Part shown: in pieces, positions 16,253-24,073 of the stretch
How positions within the stretch are numbered: the first letter of the stretch is position 1
How the letters are laid out: the number at the start of each line of letters is the position of its first letter
Assembly: GCA_035345895.1 (NCBI GenBank)
Contig: DAORDI010000029.1
Span: 1-31,236 of the forward strand
Length of the DNA: 31,236 nucleotides
Direction: 5' to 3'
Source of the DNA: DAORDI01 sp035345895
GTDB taxonomy: Bacteria > Spirochaetota > Leptospiria > Leptospirales > Leptospiraceae
Program-made: the position numbers and the translations under genes
The notes under the pieces: model-generated
Seen by the model: only the letters and a program-made list of their open reading frames with translations
Told to the model about the DNA's origin: nothing
The model's database searches: none

Positions 16253-17679
16253 TTCACGTCCCGGATCTGAATCGTTTCGACCCTGTCGCTTCCTGCAATG
16301 ATGTCAGATAGGATTACAACCCTGTCTCCGGACCGAAGCATTCCGTTTCTTTTGATGATTTCTATTGCATTTGCAATTGTCTTTTCCGGATCGCTGGAAA
16401 AATCCACTCTGTAAGGCAGTATTCCTCTGTTCAGCCAGAGTTTTCTTCTGACCGAGGTCATATTCGTAAATGCATGGATGACTGGGAACTGAGGATGGAA
16501 TGAAGCCAAATTCATTGCAGTATTGCCTCTTCTGGTTATCACAATGACTGCAGGAACTTTCATCGCATCGGCAAGGCTTGCAGCCGATTTTGCCAGTTCT
16601 TCTTTCTGATTCTTCGGATGCTTTTCCTTTACATAACCGACTCCGCCCCCCGAGTTTTCCACTCTGAGAGCAATCTTATGAAGCATTTCCACGCATCTCA
16701 CAGGAAATTTTCCTGATGCAGTCTCTCCCGAAAGCATGATTGCGTCTGCTTCTTCAAAAACTGCATTGGCCACATCGGTCACTTCAGCCCTGGTAGGAGA
16801 AGGTGCAGTAATCATGCTCTCCAGAAGATGAGTCGCCACAATCACAGGTTTGCCCTGACTGGCACATTCCTTGATGATCTTTCTCTGCAGGATAGGAAGT
16901 TCTTCTATTTCCACTTCCACACCCAGATCACCTCTTGCGATCATGATGCCGTCTGACACTTCTATAATGTGTTTATAATTACGAACTGCTTCCTGATCCT
17001 CAATCTTTGCGATGACTTTCGCGTGACCGTCATGCTCCTCAATGAGTTTTTTCAATGCAAGAACATCATCTGCACTTCTGACAAAGGAAAGTGCAATAAA
17101 ATCGATGTCATTTTCCAGACCGAAAAGAATGTCCTTTGTATCCTTCTGAGTGATGGAAGGAAGATTGACCCGGATGCCGGGAAGATTGATATGCTTTCTG
17201 CTTCCCAGTTTTCCCCCGTCGAGAACCCTGCAGATCAGTTCTTTTTCCTTTTTTTCAAGCACTACAAGATTGATGAGTCCGTTGTCCACAGTCACCTTGT
17301 CGCCGATCTTCAGATCATTGATTATATCAGTATAATTTACAAAAACAGACTTGGCTTCCACTTCGCCCATTCCAGGGATGACATGAAAGGAAAAAATCTC
17401 TCCTACTTTCAGATCCAGCTCTGTATGAACCTCGCCTGTTCGAATCTCAGGTCCCTGTGTGTCCAGCAGTGTGGCAATCGGAAATTTCAGTTTCTTGTTC
17501 AGATTCCTGATTTTCTGAATAATGCCTCCGTGAAACTTATGATCGCCGTGCGACATATTCATTCTGGCAATATTCATTCCCGCCTCCGCAAGCTTCTGAA
17601 TCATTTCAGAGTTTGCAGTCGCAGGCCCTATGGTACAGATAATCTTAGTCTTTCTGAACTTGTCCGGAGTTATATGCAT
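16249..17679 (-). CDS. pyk: Pyruvate kinase
   Basis: A 476-residue protein close in length to bacterial pyruvate kinases (about 470). It converts phosphoenolpyruvate and ADP to pyruvate and ATP in the cytoplasm, the last step of glycolysis. Visible motifs are KIICTIGPA at 12-20, ARMNMSHGD at 38-46 with the phosphate- and metal-binding residues, the catalytic lysine K225 in AKIED, R249-G-D251 in MIARGDLGVE, and ATHLLESMI, where most enzymes have Q in place of H. The C-terminal regulatory-type domain is present and ends DRVETIQIRDVK. The gene starts 1 nt after the 655-aa gene and overlaps the FlgO-like gene by four bases. Confidence 0.96.
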   Translation of the reverse strand: MHITPDKFRKTKIICTIGPATANSEMIQKLAEAGMNIARMNMSHGDHKFHGGIIQKIRNLNKKLKFPIATLLDTQGPEIRTGEVHTELDLKVGEIFSFHVIPGMGEVEAKSVFVNYTDIINDLKIGDKVTVDNGLINLVVLEKKEKELICRVLDGGKLGSRKHINLPGIRVNLPSITQKDTKDILFGLENDIDFIALSFVRSADDVLALKKLIEEHDGHAKVIAKIEDQEAVRNYKHIIEVSDGIMIARGDLGVEVEIEELPILQRKIIKECASQGKPVIVATHLLESMITAPSPTRAEVTDVANAVFEEADAIMLSGETASGKFPVRCVEMLHKIALRVENSGGGVGYVKEKHPKNQKEELAKSAASLADAMKVPAVIVITRRGNTAMNLASFHPQFPVIHAFTNMTSVRRKLWLNRGILPYRVDFSSDPEKTIANAIEIIKRNGMLRSGDRVVILSDIIAGSDRVETIQIRDVK

Positions 17680-17680
17680 A

Positions 17681-19648
17681 TCAAATTTTGCCGATGACTC
17701 TGTTCAGGAACTCTTCACAGGAATTCCAGAAGTCGAACCTGTCCTGATCCGGCGTGACTGTTGATCTTTCTTCATCTGTTATTTTCATTGCTTTTTCTAG
17801 AAGTGCCTTTCCTTTTCTTTTTACATATGATTTGGAAATGAGGATCGGCCACTTGTGCCTTGTGCCTCCGCCTGAAACGGACTTCACCTGAAAGGAAAGA
17901 ATTTCCTTGGAAAAATGTTTCTTGAGCATGGAGAGAAGTTCTTCCTCTGCTATCTCACCGCCGAGTTCCTTCACAAGATACTCTCTGTCAGGGCGGAGAT
18001 TCTGATCCCAGGCTGTGTCCAGGATGGAGATCACTGCCTTCTGCACTTCCTTGACTCTTTTTTCTGCTTCAAAATCCAATGCAGTCACCTGAGTTTCAGT
18101 AGCTGGGGTTTCTCCCAAAAGTGCCTTCGCAGTGGATGTAATCGGATTCTCCTTTCCCTGACCGCGCATTCTTTCATCAACAATACGTGCTTTTTCCTTG
18201 GCGATATCCTTCGCTTTTGCTTCAGCAATTCTTTTCTTCTGTTCTGCTTCTTTCTGGGCTCTGATCAGTTCTGCCTCTCTCTGAGTGACATAGATATTGC
18301 CGAGAAGCATTCTCCACATTCTTGTGAAGAACGGAAGATAACGGAAAAGACTTGCAGTTTCCGCACTGATGAATTCCTGCCTTTTTGCATTGTCCACATA
18401 ATTGGCCACATTCATCCTTGCCAGAATTCTGAGTTCAGAATCATTTTCCGACACTTCATAAAGTTTTTTAGCATTTTCCAATGCTATCGGAATTGATGAT
18501 TTGTGAAGTATGAAGTCAAACAGACGGTTCCCGTCATTGTATTCAGTATGGAGCACACTTTCATGAGAATATAATTGAGGAATAAGTTCCTTAGGAAACG
18601 GCTGTCCGTCGAGCCGGATCGTAGCCACATCAGTGAGTCTCGCCTGACTTTCGAGAAGTTTTACAACTTCCTGAACCTTGTCTCTGAGTTCTTTTTTGGC
18701 CTGCTCATCCTTGTAGGCATCATAATAGCCGCTCAGAATGGAAAGTTCTTCCACTACAACTTTCTGATCACCGTATGTATCATCCATATATCCCAGAAGA
18801 ACAGATGTCAGCTTGCCGATATTCCTCAGTTCCTCATCACCGACTTCCGAAATGACTCCGATCTTCTGAAAACCAGGAATGACATATCTCTTGAGATAAG
18901 TGATATAAATCTCAATCCTTTCAAAAATCTCTTCTTTTGTATTGTAAAGAAAAATGGATTTATTACTGGATTTCGGAGCAGCCTCATTTCTGAAAAACAG
19001 AAGGACCTTGTCGTCCACCAGCTTTTTCAGAATCGGCTTCAGATGCAGATTGACTGTGGAATCCTTGAGAGTCTTGTTCGTATCGTACGGACAGTTGAAA
19101 AGAGTTCCTATGTCAGCAGAAGCGTAAGTATCACTCAGTTTGTTCTCGTTGATCTTTCCAAACAGATAATCGCGGAATTTATCACCCTTCCAGGGAATAC
19201 GGTTTGCAGCGATCCCCTTCTTGATCGCAGCCACGCTTGCTTCATTGCAGCTGTTTACGTATCTCTGTGACGAGCCTGCATCCAAGCTGGGCGGTCTTGC
19301 AAAGACTGTATTTCTTTTCAGAATGGCGGAGACTGTTTCTGATTTGTTCTGATTGCTCGGATCAAACTCTACTGTAGTGATTTTTTTTACCATCGGAGTC
19401 GGACCCTTGAAGCAGAGTTCCTGAATGAATGCCTCCACTTTCTCGCGTTCAAGCCCGACTTCTCTGGCAAGCTGATCTATATTCGGCAATGCCTTGTTTG
19501 CAAGATATTTGTCTGTCCACTCAGAAATTGAAGTGAACAGCTTGAATATCCCCTTGTTCTGGAAATCTCTCGATTCCATGGACTGCACGCTCTGCATAGA
19601 GGGCGCATATTCCAAAACACGGTAAAACTGCGAAATAGGATCAGACAC
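17681..19648 (-). CDS. Conserved-looking protein of unknown function, 655 aa, between asd and pyk
   Basis: A large soluble protein with no signal peptide or transmembrane helix, so cytoplasmic. The N-terminal part (residues about 40-80) contains helices of the form LPNIDQLAREVGLEREKVEAFIQEL, which look like a winged-helix or DNA-binding-type fold. A charged coiled coil at about 470-520 (RAQKEAEQKKRIAEAKAKDIAKEKARI) precedes a final domain (about 545-655) with a second helix-turn-helix-like stretch, DREYLVKELGGEIAEEELLSMLKKHF. I do not recognise the family. GTG 19648 is the start, preceded by GGAG. Placement 13 bp after asd and 1 nt before pyk means it is co-expressed with central metabolism, but nothing in the sequence says it is an enzyme. 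It could be a spirochaete-specific regulatory or structural protein. Confidence 0.8.
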   Translation of the reverse strand: MSDPISQFYRVLEYAPSMQSVQSMESRDFQNKGIFKLFTSISEWTDKYLANKALPNIDQLAREVGLEREKVEAFIQELCFKGPTPMVKKITTVEFDPSNQNKSETVSAILKRNTVFARPPSLDAGSSQRYVNSCNEASVAAIKKGIAANRIPWKGDKFRDYLFGKINENKLSDTYASADIGTLFNCPYDTNKTLKDSTVNLHLKPILKKLVDDKVLLFFRNEAAPKSSNKSIFLYNTKEEIFERIEIYITYLKRYVIPGFQKIGVISEVGDEELRNIGKLTSVLLGYMDDTYGDQKVVVEELSILSGYYDAYKDEQAKKELRDKVQEVVKLLESQARLTDVATIRLDGQPFPKELIPQLYSHESVLHTEYNDGNRLFDFILHKSSIPIALENAKKLYEVSENDSELRILARMNVANYVDNAKRQEFISAETASLFRYLPFFTRMWRMLLGNIYVTQREAELIRAQKEAEQKKRIAEAKAKDIAKEKARIVDERMRGQGKENPITSTAKALLGETPATETQVTALDFEAEKRVKEVQKAVISILDTAWDQNLRPDREYLVKELGGEIAEEELLSMLKKHFSKEILSFQVKSVSGGGTRHKWPILISKSYVKRKGKALLEKAMKITDEERSTVTPDQDRFDFWNSCEEFLNRVIGKI

Positions 19649-19661
19649 GTATCACTCTCCG

Positions 19662-20717
19662 TTACTTTAAGTTCAAATACCCTTTTTTATAAATCAGCTC
19701 TGCATTCAGTACGGCAGCACCGGCAGCGCCACGGATTGTATTGTGACTTAGAACCACATATTTCCAGTCAAAAAGCGGATCCGGTCTGAGTCTTCCGACT
19801 GTAGTCGTCATCCCCCGGCCTGAATTCAAATCAATCCTAGGTTGAGGTCTATCAGCCTCTTCCCTATAGTCAATTACTTTCTTCGGAGCGGAAGGCAAAT
19901 TTAATTTCTGAGGTTCTGCACTGAATTCCGCCCAGGCTTTTCTGATTTCCTCTTCTGTCGCTTTCTTCTTCAGTTTGATGGAAACACATACTGTATGTGC
20001 ATCTATGACAGGAACCCTGTTGCAGTGAGCGGAGGTTCTGAATTCTGCGTGCACAATCTCCCCTCCCCGTACTGAACCCAGACATTTCTGAGGTTCTGTC
20101 TCCACCTTGTCCTCTTCTCCGCTGATATACGGGATGACATTTCCCAAAATGTCCATAGAAGGAACTCCGGGATATCCCGCACCCGAAACAGCCTGCATGG
20201 AAACGGTAAATATGGATTCAATTCCAAATTTATCAAAAAGAGGCTTCAGAGTGATTGTGACACCCATAATTGTGCAGTTTGAATTTGTGACGATTTTTCC
20301 CGGGGATTTCTGAAACTGAAGCACTTCCAGATGTTCAGGATTGACTTCCGCAGAAAGGATAGGTACATCCTTGTCCATCCTGTGATTTTTGGCATTGGAG
20401 ATGACCATAACGCCCGCAACGGCATATTCTTTTTCAATAGTCCCTGCAACATCGCTGTCCAGACCGGAAAATACCAGATCCACACCCGGTGTTTCGGAAG
20501 GACTGCATTTCGTGATCTTCATTTTTCGGGCATACTCAGGGATGGAAGGAGAAACCTTCCATCTGGACTTCATTACTTCTTCATAAGTATTTCCGGCACT
20601 CTTGTCTGACGCACCTAAATAAGAAACCTCAAAGAATTCATGATTTTCCAGAAGTTCAATGAACCTTTGTCCTACCGAACCAGTTGCACCCAAAACAGCT
20701 ACTTTGGCTTTTCTCAT
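19662..20717 (-). CDS. asd: Aspartate-semialdehyde dehydrogenase, archaeal/fungal type
   Basis: The enzyme converts aspartyl phosphate to aspartate semialdehyde with NADPH, the branch point to lysine, diaminopimelate (cell wall), methionine and threonine. In 351 residues it shows the nucleotide-binding GATGSVGQRF (10-19), the catalytic cysteine C148 in TNSNCT and the base H241 in DAHTVCV. The segment SGAGYPGVPSMDILGNVIPY resembles the archaeal/fungal branch of the family rather than the E. coli type. The frame is open to 20759, but ATG 20717 with GGAG 5 bases upstream is the better start. In Leptospira interrogans asd is known to lie on the small second chromosome; whether this window corresponds to such a replicon cannot be told. 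It is the first gene of a four-gene operon. Confidence 0.95.
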   Translation of the reverse strand: MRKAKVAVLGATGSVGQRFIELLENHEFFEVSYLGASDKSAGNTYEEVMKSRWKVSPSIPEYARKMKITKCSPSETPGVDLVFSGLDSDVAGTIEKEYAVAGVMVISNAKNHRMDKDVPILSAEVNPEHLEVLQFQKSPGKIVTNSNCTIMGVTITLKPLFDKFGIESIFTVSMQAVSGAGYPGVPSMDILGNVIPYISGEEDKVETEPQKCLGSVRGGEIVHAEFRTSAHCNRVPVIDAHTVCVSIKLKKKATEEEIRKAWAEFSAEPQKLNLPSAPKKVIDYREEADRPQPRIDLNSGRGMTTTVGRLRPDPLFDWKYVVLSHNTIRGAAGAAVLNAELIYKKGYLNLK

Positions 20718-20765
20718 CCTTTCTCCAGACCAGGGACTGCACGATTCTGCACAGCCCATTTAATT

Positions 20766-20787
20766 TATTTACACAGTCCTGTAAATA
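20766..20787. promoter_or_regulatory. Palindrome upstream of asd, possible operator
   Basis: TATTTACA and TGTAAATA are perfect 8-bp arms around a 6-nt centre, 49-70 bp upstream of the asd start and in the divergent region shared with the ATPase/nuclease gene. The size suits a dimeric repressor or activator, but I cannot name it. Confidence 0.45.
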
Positions 20788-20898
20788 TCCGAACTGTGTT
20801 CAATATATAACTTCCCTAGCATATGGTCTATGTCCATATTCAAAAATGAAGGGATTCAGTAAACGAAAACATTTTTGAATTTCCTTGACTGCCCGGCA

Positions 20899-22458
20899 AT
20901 GGCTTCGCAGACTGAAACTGTGAAAAAGCTCCCCATCGGCATCCAGACGTTCTCCAAACTGATCGAAAACAATTACCTGTATATAGACAAAACGAGAGAT
21001 ATTTTAAATCTTCTGGAAGCGGGCAGCTACCTTTTCCTTTCACGCCCAAGGCGGTTTGGCAAGTCCCTTCTGATCAGCACATTGGACAGTATTTTCAAGG
21101 GAAGAAAGGAACTCTTCTCCGGCTTGTATATCGAAGACAAAATCGACTGGAAAGAATATCCCGTAATTCGGATTGATCTCTCCACCTGTCAGACTGACAC
21201 TGTGCAGAATCTGGAAACTTCCTTAAAAGAGGTCATTCAAGTTATTGCAGAGACTTATTCAGTTTCTCTCCAATCCACTCTAGTAACAGGACAGTTCAAA
21301 GAGCTGATTCGAAAACTGTCTGCAGGTTCTAAGGTCGTCATTCTGATTGATGAATATGATAAGCCTATAGTGGATTATCTCACGAATTCAGAGATGCTTG
21401 CTCAGATGAGAGACATCCTGAGGAACTTTTATTCTGTAATCAAAGGTTCAGATGAATACATCCATTTTGCGTTCATTACAGGCGTATCCAAATTTTCCCA
21501 GGTTTCCATATTCTCAGGTCTGAACAATATCAAGGATATATCCTTTTTTCCTGAATTTGCATCTCTTTTGGGATACACTCAAGAAGAACTGGAAATCTGC
21601 TTTTCAGACAGATTTCCTTCTCTGCTCGAAAAGACAAAAATGACGACGACGGAGATTCTTTCTCAGCTGAGAACCTGGTACAACGGATACAGCTGGGACG
21701 GAAAGAACAGGGTCTACAACCCCTATTCCATTCTCAACTTCTTTGACAGGGGGGAATTTCAGAACTTCTGGTTCCAGACTGGAACTCCGACTTTTCTGAT
21801 CAGACACATCAAATCGGAAAAAATTTCCATCCCCTCCATGGAGAACATTGAGGCGGATCCGGAAGCATTTGAGTCATTTGGAATCAATGAAATCAGTTTC
21901 CATTCCCTGCTTCTTCAGACAGGATATCTGACTGTTAAGGAAATCCGAAAAGAGGGAATTGCCGTAAAATATACACTGGACTATCCGAACGAAGAAGTCA
22001 GAAGATCCTTTTTCTTTCATATCCTGAATTCCTTCCTGGATGGAACCAAATCAACCGGTCAGATCAGTCCAATCGTATGGGATATGAACTCAGCACTGAA
22101 AAACAGCGATATCAAGAGTTTTATTCTGAAACTCCGTTCCCTGTTTGCCTCCATTCCGTATACACTTCATATGGATGCAGAAGCCTATTATCATTCTCTT
22201 TTTTATATGATCCTTAAACTGATCGGATGCAGTATAGACCTGGAAGTACTGTCCAGTGAAGGTCGTGCGGACGGCATTCTGGAATTCTCAGACAGAATTT
22301 ATGTGATTGAAATGAAACTTGACAGACCGGAAAGAGCAATGGAACAAATCCACAGTAAAAAATATCACGAACCTTATATGGGATCAGGAAAAAAGATTTT
22401 CCTGCTTGGAATCGGATATCTGAATAGGGAAACAGAATATATTATAGAAGAGGTCTGA
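20899..22458 (+). CDS. ATPase-nuclease of the AAA-ATPase_like / PD-(D/E)XK family (copy 1)
   Basis: A 519-residue protein of the family with an N-terminal AAA-ATPase_like domain (PF09820) and a C-terminal PD-(D/E)XK nuclease domain (PF08011). The ATPase keeps a variant Walker A, RPRRFGKS at 49-56, and a Walker B, VVILIDEYD at 146-154. The nuclease core is visible as D458 in GRADGILEF and E471-x-K473 in VIEMKL. Conserved family blocks include LPIGIQTFSKLI at the start, ITGVSKFSQVSIFSGLNN, and WYNGYSW...YNPYSIL. Families of this kind are abundant and expanded in many anaerobes and some spirochaetes; their biological role is not established. The first ATG (20899) is used instead of TTG 20875, as it starts at the conserved N-terminus. 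A hairpin follows at 22475-22492. Confidence 0.9.
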   Translation: MASQTETVKKLPIGIQTFSKLIENNYLYIDKTRDILNLLEAGSYLFLSRPRRFGKSLLISTLDSIFKGRKELFSGLYIEDKIDWKEYPVIRIDLSTCQTDTVQNLETSLKEVIQVIAETYSVSLQSTLVTGQFKELIRKLSAGSKVVILIDEYDKPIVDYLTNSEMLAQMRDILRNFYSVIKGSDEYIHFAFITGVSKFSQVSIFSGLNNIKDISFFPEFASLLGYTQEELEICFSDRFPSLLEKTKMTTTEILSQLRTWYNGYSWDGKNRVYNPYSILNFFDRGEFQNFWFQTGTPTFLIRHIKSEKISIPSMENIEADPEAFESFGINEISFHSLLLQTGYLTVKEIRKEGIAVKYTLDYPNEEVRRSFFFHILNSFLDGTKSTGQISPIVWDMNSALKNSDIKSFILKLRSLFASIPYTLHMDAEAYYHSLFYMILKLIGCSIDLEVLSSEGRADGILEFSDRIYVIEMKLDRPERAMEQIHSKKYHEPYMGSGKKIFLLGIGYLNRETEYIIEEV

Positions 22459-22474
22459 AATCCCGAAATTCGGC

Positions 22475-22492
22475 TTCCCGTCTATACGGGAA
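22475..22492 (+). other. Hairpin between copy 1 and the 319-aa gene
   Basis: TTCCCGT and ACGGGAA are perfect 7-bp arms around the loop CTAT. It lies 17-34 bases after the ATPase-nuclease stop and about 17 bases before the next start. There is no following T-run, so it could be a weak terminator, a processing site or a structural part of the next gene's leader. Confidence 0.35.
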
Positions 22493-22508
22493 ACAGAAAA
22501 AGCAGAAT

Positions 22509-23468
22509 ATGGAAAGTCTCGAAGAAATGATCGAAAGTCTGCGTATTTCTCCTGACAATGAAGAAAAAATCAACTGCCTTCTGAAGACTTTGACATTTGT
22601 TCCCAGAAGAGACAGTTTCGACAGAAAATTTCTGCCAGAGGATATCACAAAGGCTGTCCCGTATATTTTCACTGTTCATTTCCCTGTGATGATGGATACT
22701 GAGTATCGGAAAATGGGATACAGTTTATATATAAAATCAGACAGGAAGACAGAGAAAGTGGATTTTCAACCTGTCAGTTTTCTGCTGAAATCAGGAGACA
22801 ATGTTCTGATTTTTGATCTTCATAAAAATTCCGAAAGCATTCTGCAGGTCAGGAAAACATACCGCTGTGAATGGGTCACTCTGGAAACAGACAGCATCTG
22901 CATTCATTGGAATGCAAGTCAATTTTCTCTGCAGATTTTTCAGATTCAGCACATTCAAAGAACACTGTCCCAATGGAACAGCAGATATCCTGAATACAAA
23001 ATGCATGATGTTTTAATTCAATCCAATACTGATGAATTTAACGCGTTCTACTCCGGATTTCTGGAATCCATTCGGATAATGAAAGCCTGTCTTGAAACAG
23101 AGGAGAGCATAAGAATCATATTGAACCATGAACTCCATCACCATTTCTACAGTCGGGTGGACGAAAAATCGCATCTTTTCCAGAGCCTCAGCAAAAGTTT
23201 AAGACTGATTCAGAAAATTCTTTCTGAGAATCAGATACGGGACCTGTTTTCAGAGAGTTCTTATGCTTTTACCGCAGGAGGTCATCCGCAGGACGATGAA
23301 AATGAACTGCTGGCAAGTCTTTGGAATGCAGTTGAGTCTTATGAGAAACGTCTCTTCGAAAAAATTGAAAAACTGGAATCGAAAATCGATGCAGATGATA
23401 TGGGCAATTTGAAAGATGCCGTTCTGAATATCAGGAAGCTGGTATTGGAAAATGAATCAAGCGAATAA
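22509..23468 (+). CDS. Protein of unknown function with an HExxH motif, 319 aa
   Basis: A soluble protein with no signal peptide and no clear similarity to a family I know. The middle has a long predicted helix containing H207-E208-L-H-H211, the HExxH pattern found in zinc metalloproteases, followed by more histidines; a single short motif can arise by chance. The C-terminus (about 265-319) is a charged coiled coil (LFEKIEKLESKIDADDMGNLKDA). The gene lies 50 bp after the ATPase-nuclease gene and just before an ATPase-nuclease pseudogene, so it may be carried with that group. The start ATG (22509) follows a weak AG-rich leader, and no better alternative is seen. Its link to its neighbours is by position only. 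Confidence 0.65.
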   Translation: MESLEEMIESLRISPDNEEKINCLLKTLTFVPRRDSFDRKFLPEDITKAVPYIFTVHFPVMMDTEYRKMGYSLYIKSDRKTEKVDFQPVSFLLKSGDNVLIFDLHKNSESILQVRKTYRCEWVTLETDSICIHWNASQFSLQIFQIQHIQRTLSQWNSRYPEYKMHDVLIQSNTDEFNAFYSGFLESIRIMKACLETEESIRIILNHELHHHFYSRVDEKSHLFQSLSKSLRLIQKILSENQIRDLFSESSYAFTAGGHPQDDENELLASLWNAVESYEKRLFEKIEKLESKIDADDMGNLKDAVLNIRKLVLENESSE

Positions 23469-23508
23469 AAACGACAAAGACTGACTTCCTATAATATTCA
23501 GTTGACAC

Positions 23509-24070
23509 CTAAAGATCATAGAAGGGGACTTCCTCTATATTGACAAAACTGAGATTATATATAATCTAATATCTGATGCTGCCGGCGCTTATTTTCTTTC
23601 CCGTCCGCGCCGATTCGGACTGGAGGTGGCATAAATATCCTGTCATCCGTCTTGATTTCAGTAAACAGATGGCCGGTACAGCCGAAAAACTGGAAGTGTT
23701 TCTGAAGGAGCAGATGGATTATATTGCGAGTGCTCACGGCTTCAGTCTGACAAAATCAGAGACCTACTCCAGATTTGAAGAGCTGATCACTGTTCAGACA
23801 GTTTTCTATCTGATCTTTTCTCTGATAGGAATGAAAATCAAAACTGAAGTCAAGACAAATATCGGTCGAATAGATGCAGTCATAGATGATAACCATACAT
23901 ATATATTTGAATTCAAGCTGAACGGCACCAAGGCACAGGCCCTGCAGCAGATAAAAGACAGAAAATATCATGAAAAATATACCAACAAAGGAAAGTCCAT
24001 CTATCTGATCGGTGTCGAATTTCAGAACAGGAATATCGGAGAATATGTTTATGAGATTATTCCCCGATGA
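23509..24070 (+). pseudogene. Decayed ATPase-nuclease gene (copy 2, with frameshift and two deletions)
   Basis: The sequence begins in one frame with KIIEGDFLYIDKTEI and YFLSRPRRFG, which match the start and Walker A of the intact copy at 20899. At that point a deletion removes about 30 codons, including the GKS lysine and serine, and shifts the frame by one. The second frame then resumes with WHKYPVIRLDFSK. A second deletion removes about 295 codons (counted on copy 1), including Walker B, and joins FEELI directly to VFYLIFSLIG of the nuclease domain. The nuclease core remains (GRIDAVID, then IFEFKL) and the frame runs to TGA-ended PR at 24070. The true start is lost, and an in-frame stop at 23503-23505 lies upstream. 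The 164-codon open frame 23576-24070 might still be translated as an isolated nuclease. Confidence 0.85.
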
Positions 24071-24073
24071 TTT

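Noticed and set aside
16969..17697. 242-residue frame on the + strand
   Set aside because: It lies entirely antisense to pyk, whose protein is unmistakable, and has no family features.
18575..19270. 231-residue frame on the + strand
   Set aside because: Antisense to the 655-aa gene; phenylalanine- and isoleucine-rich translation, typical of a shadow frame.
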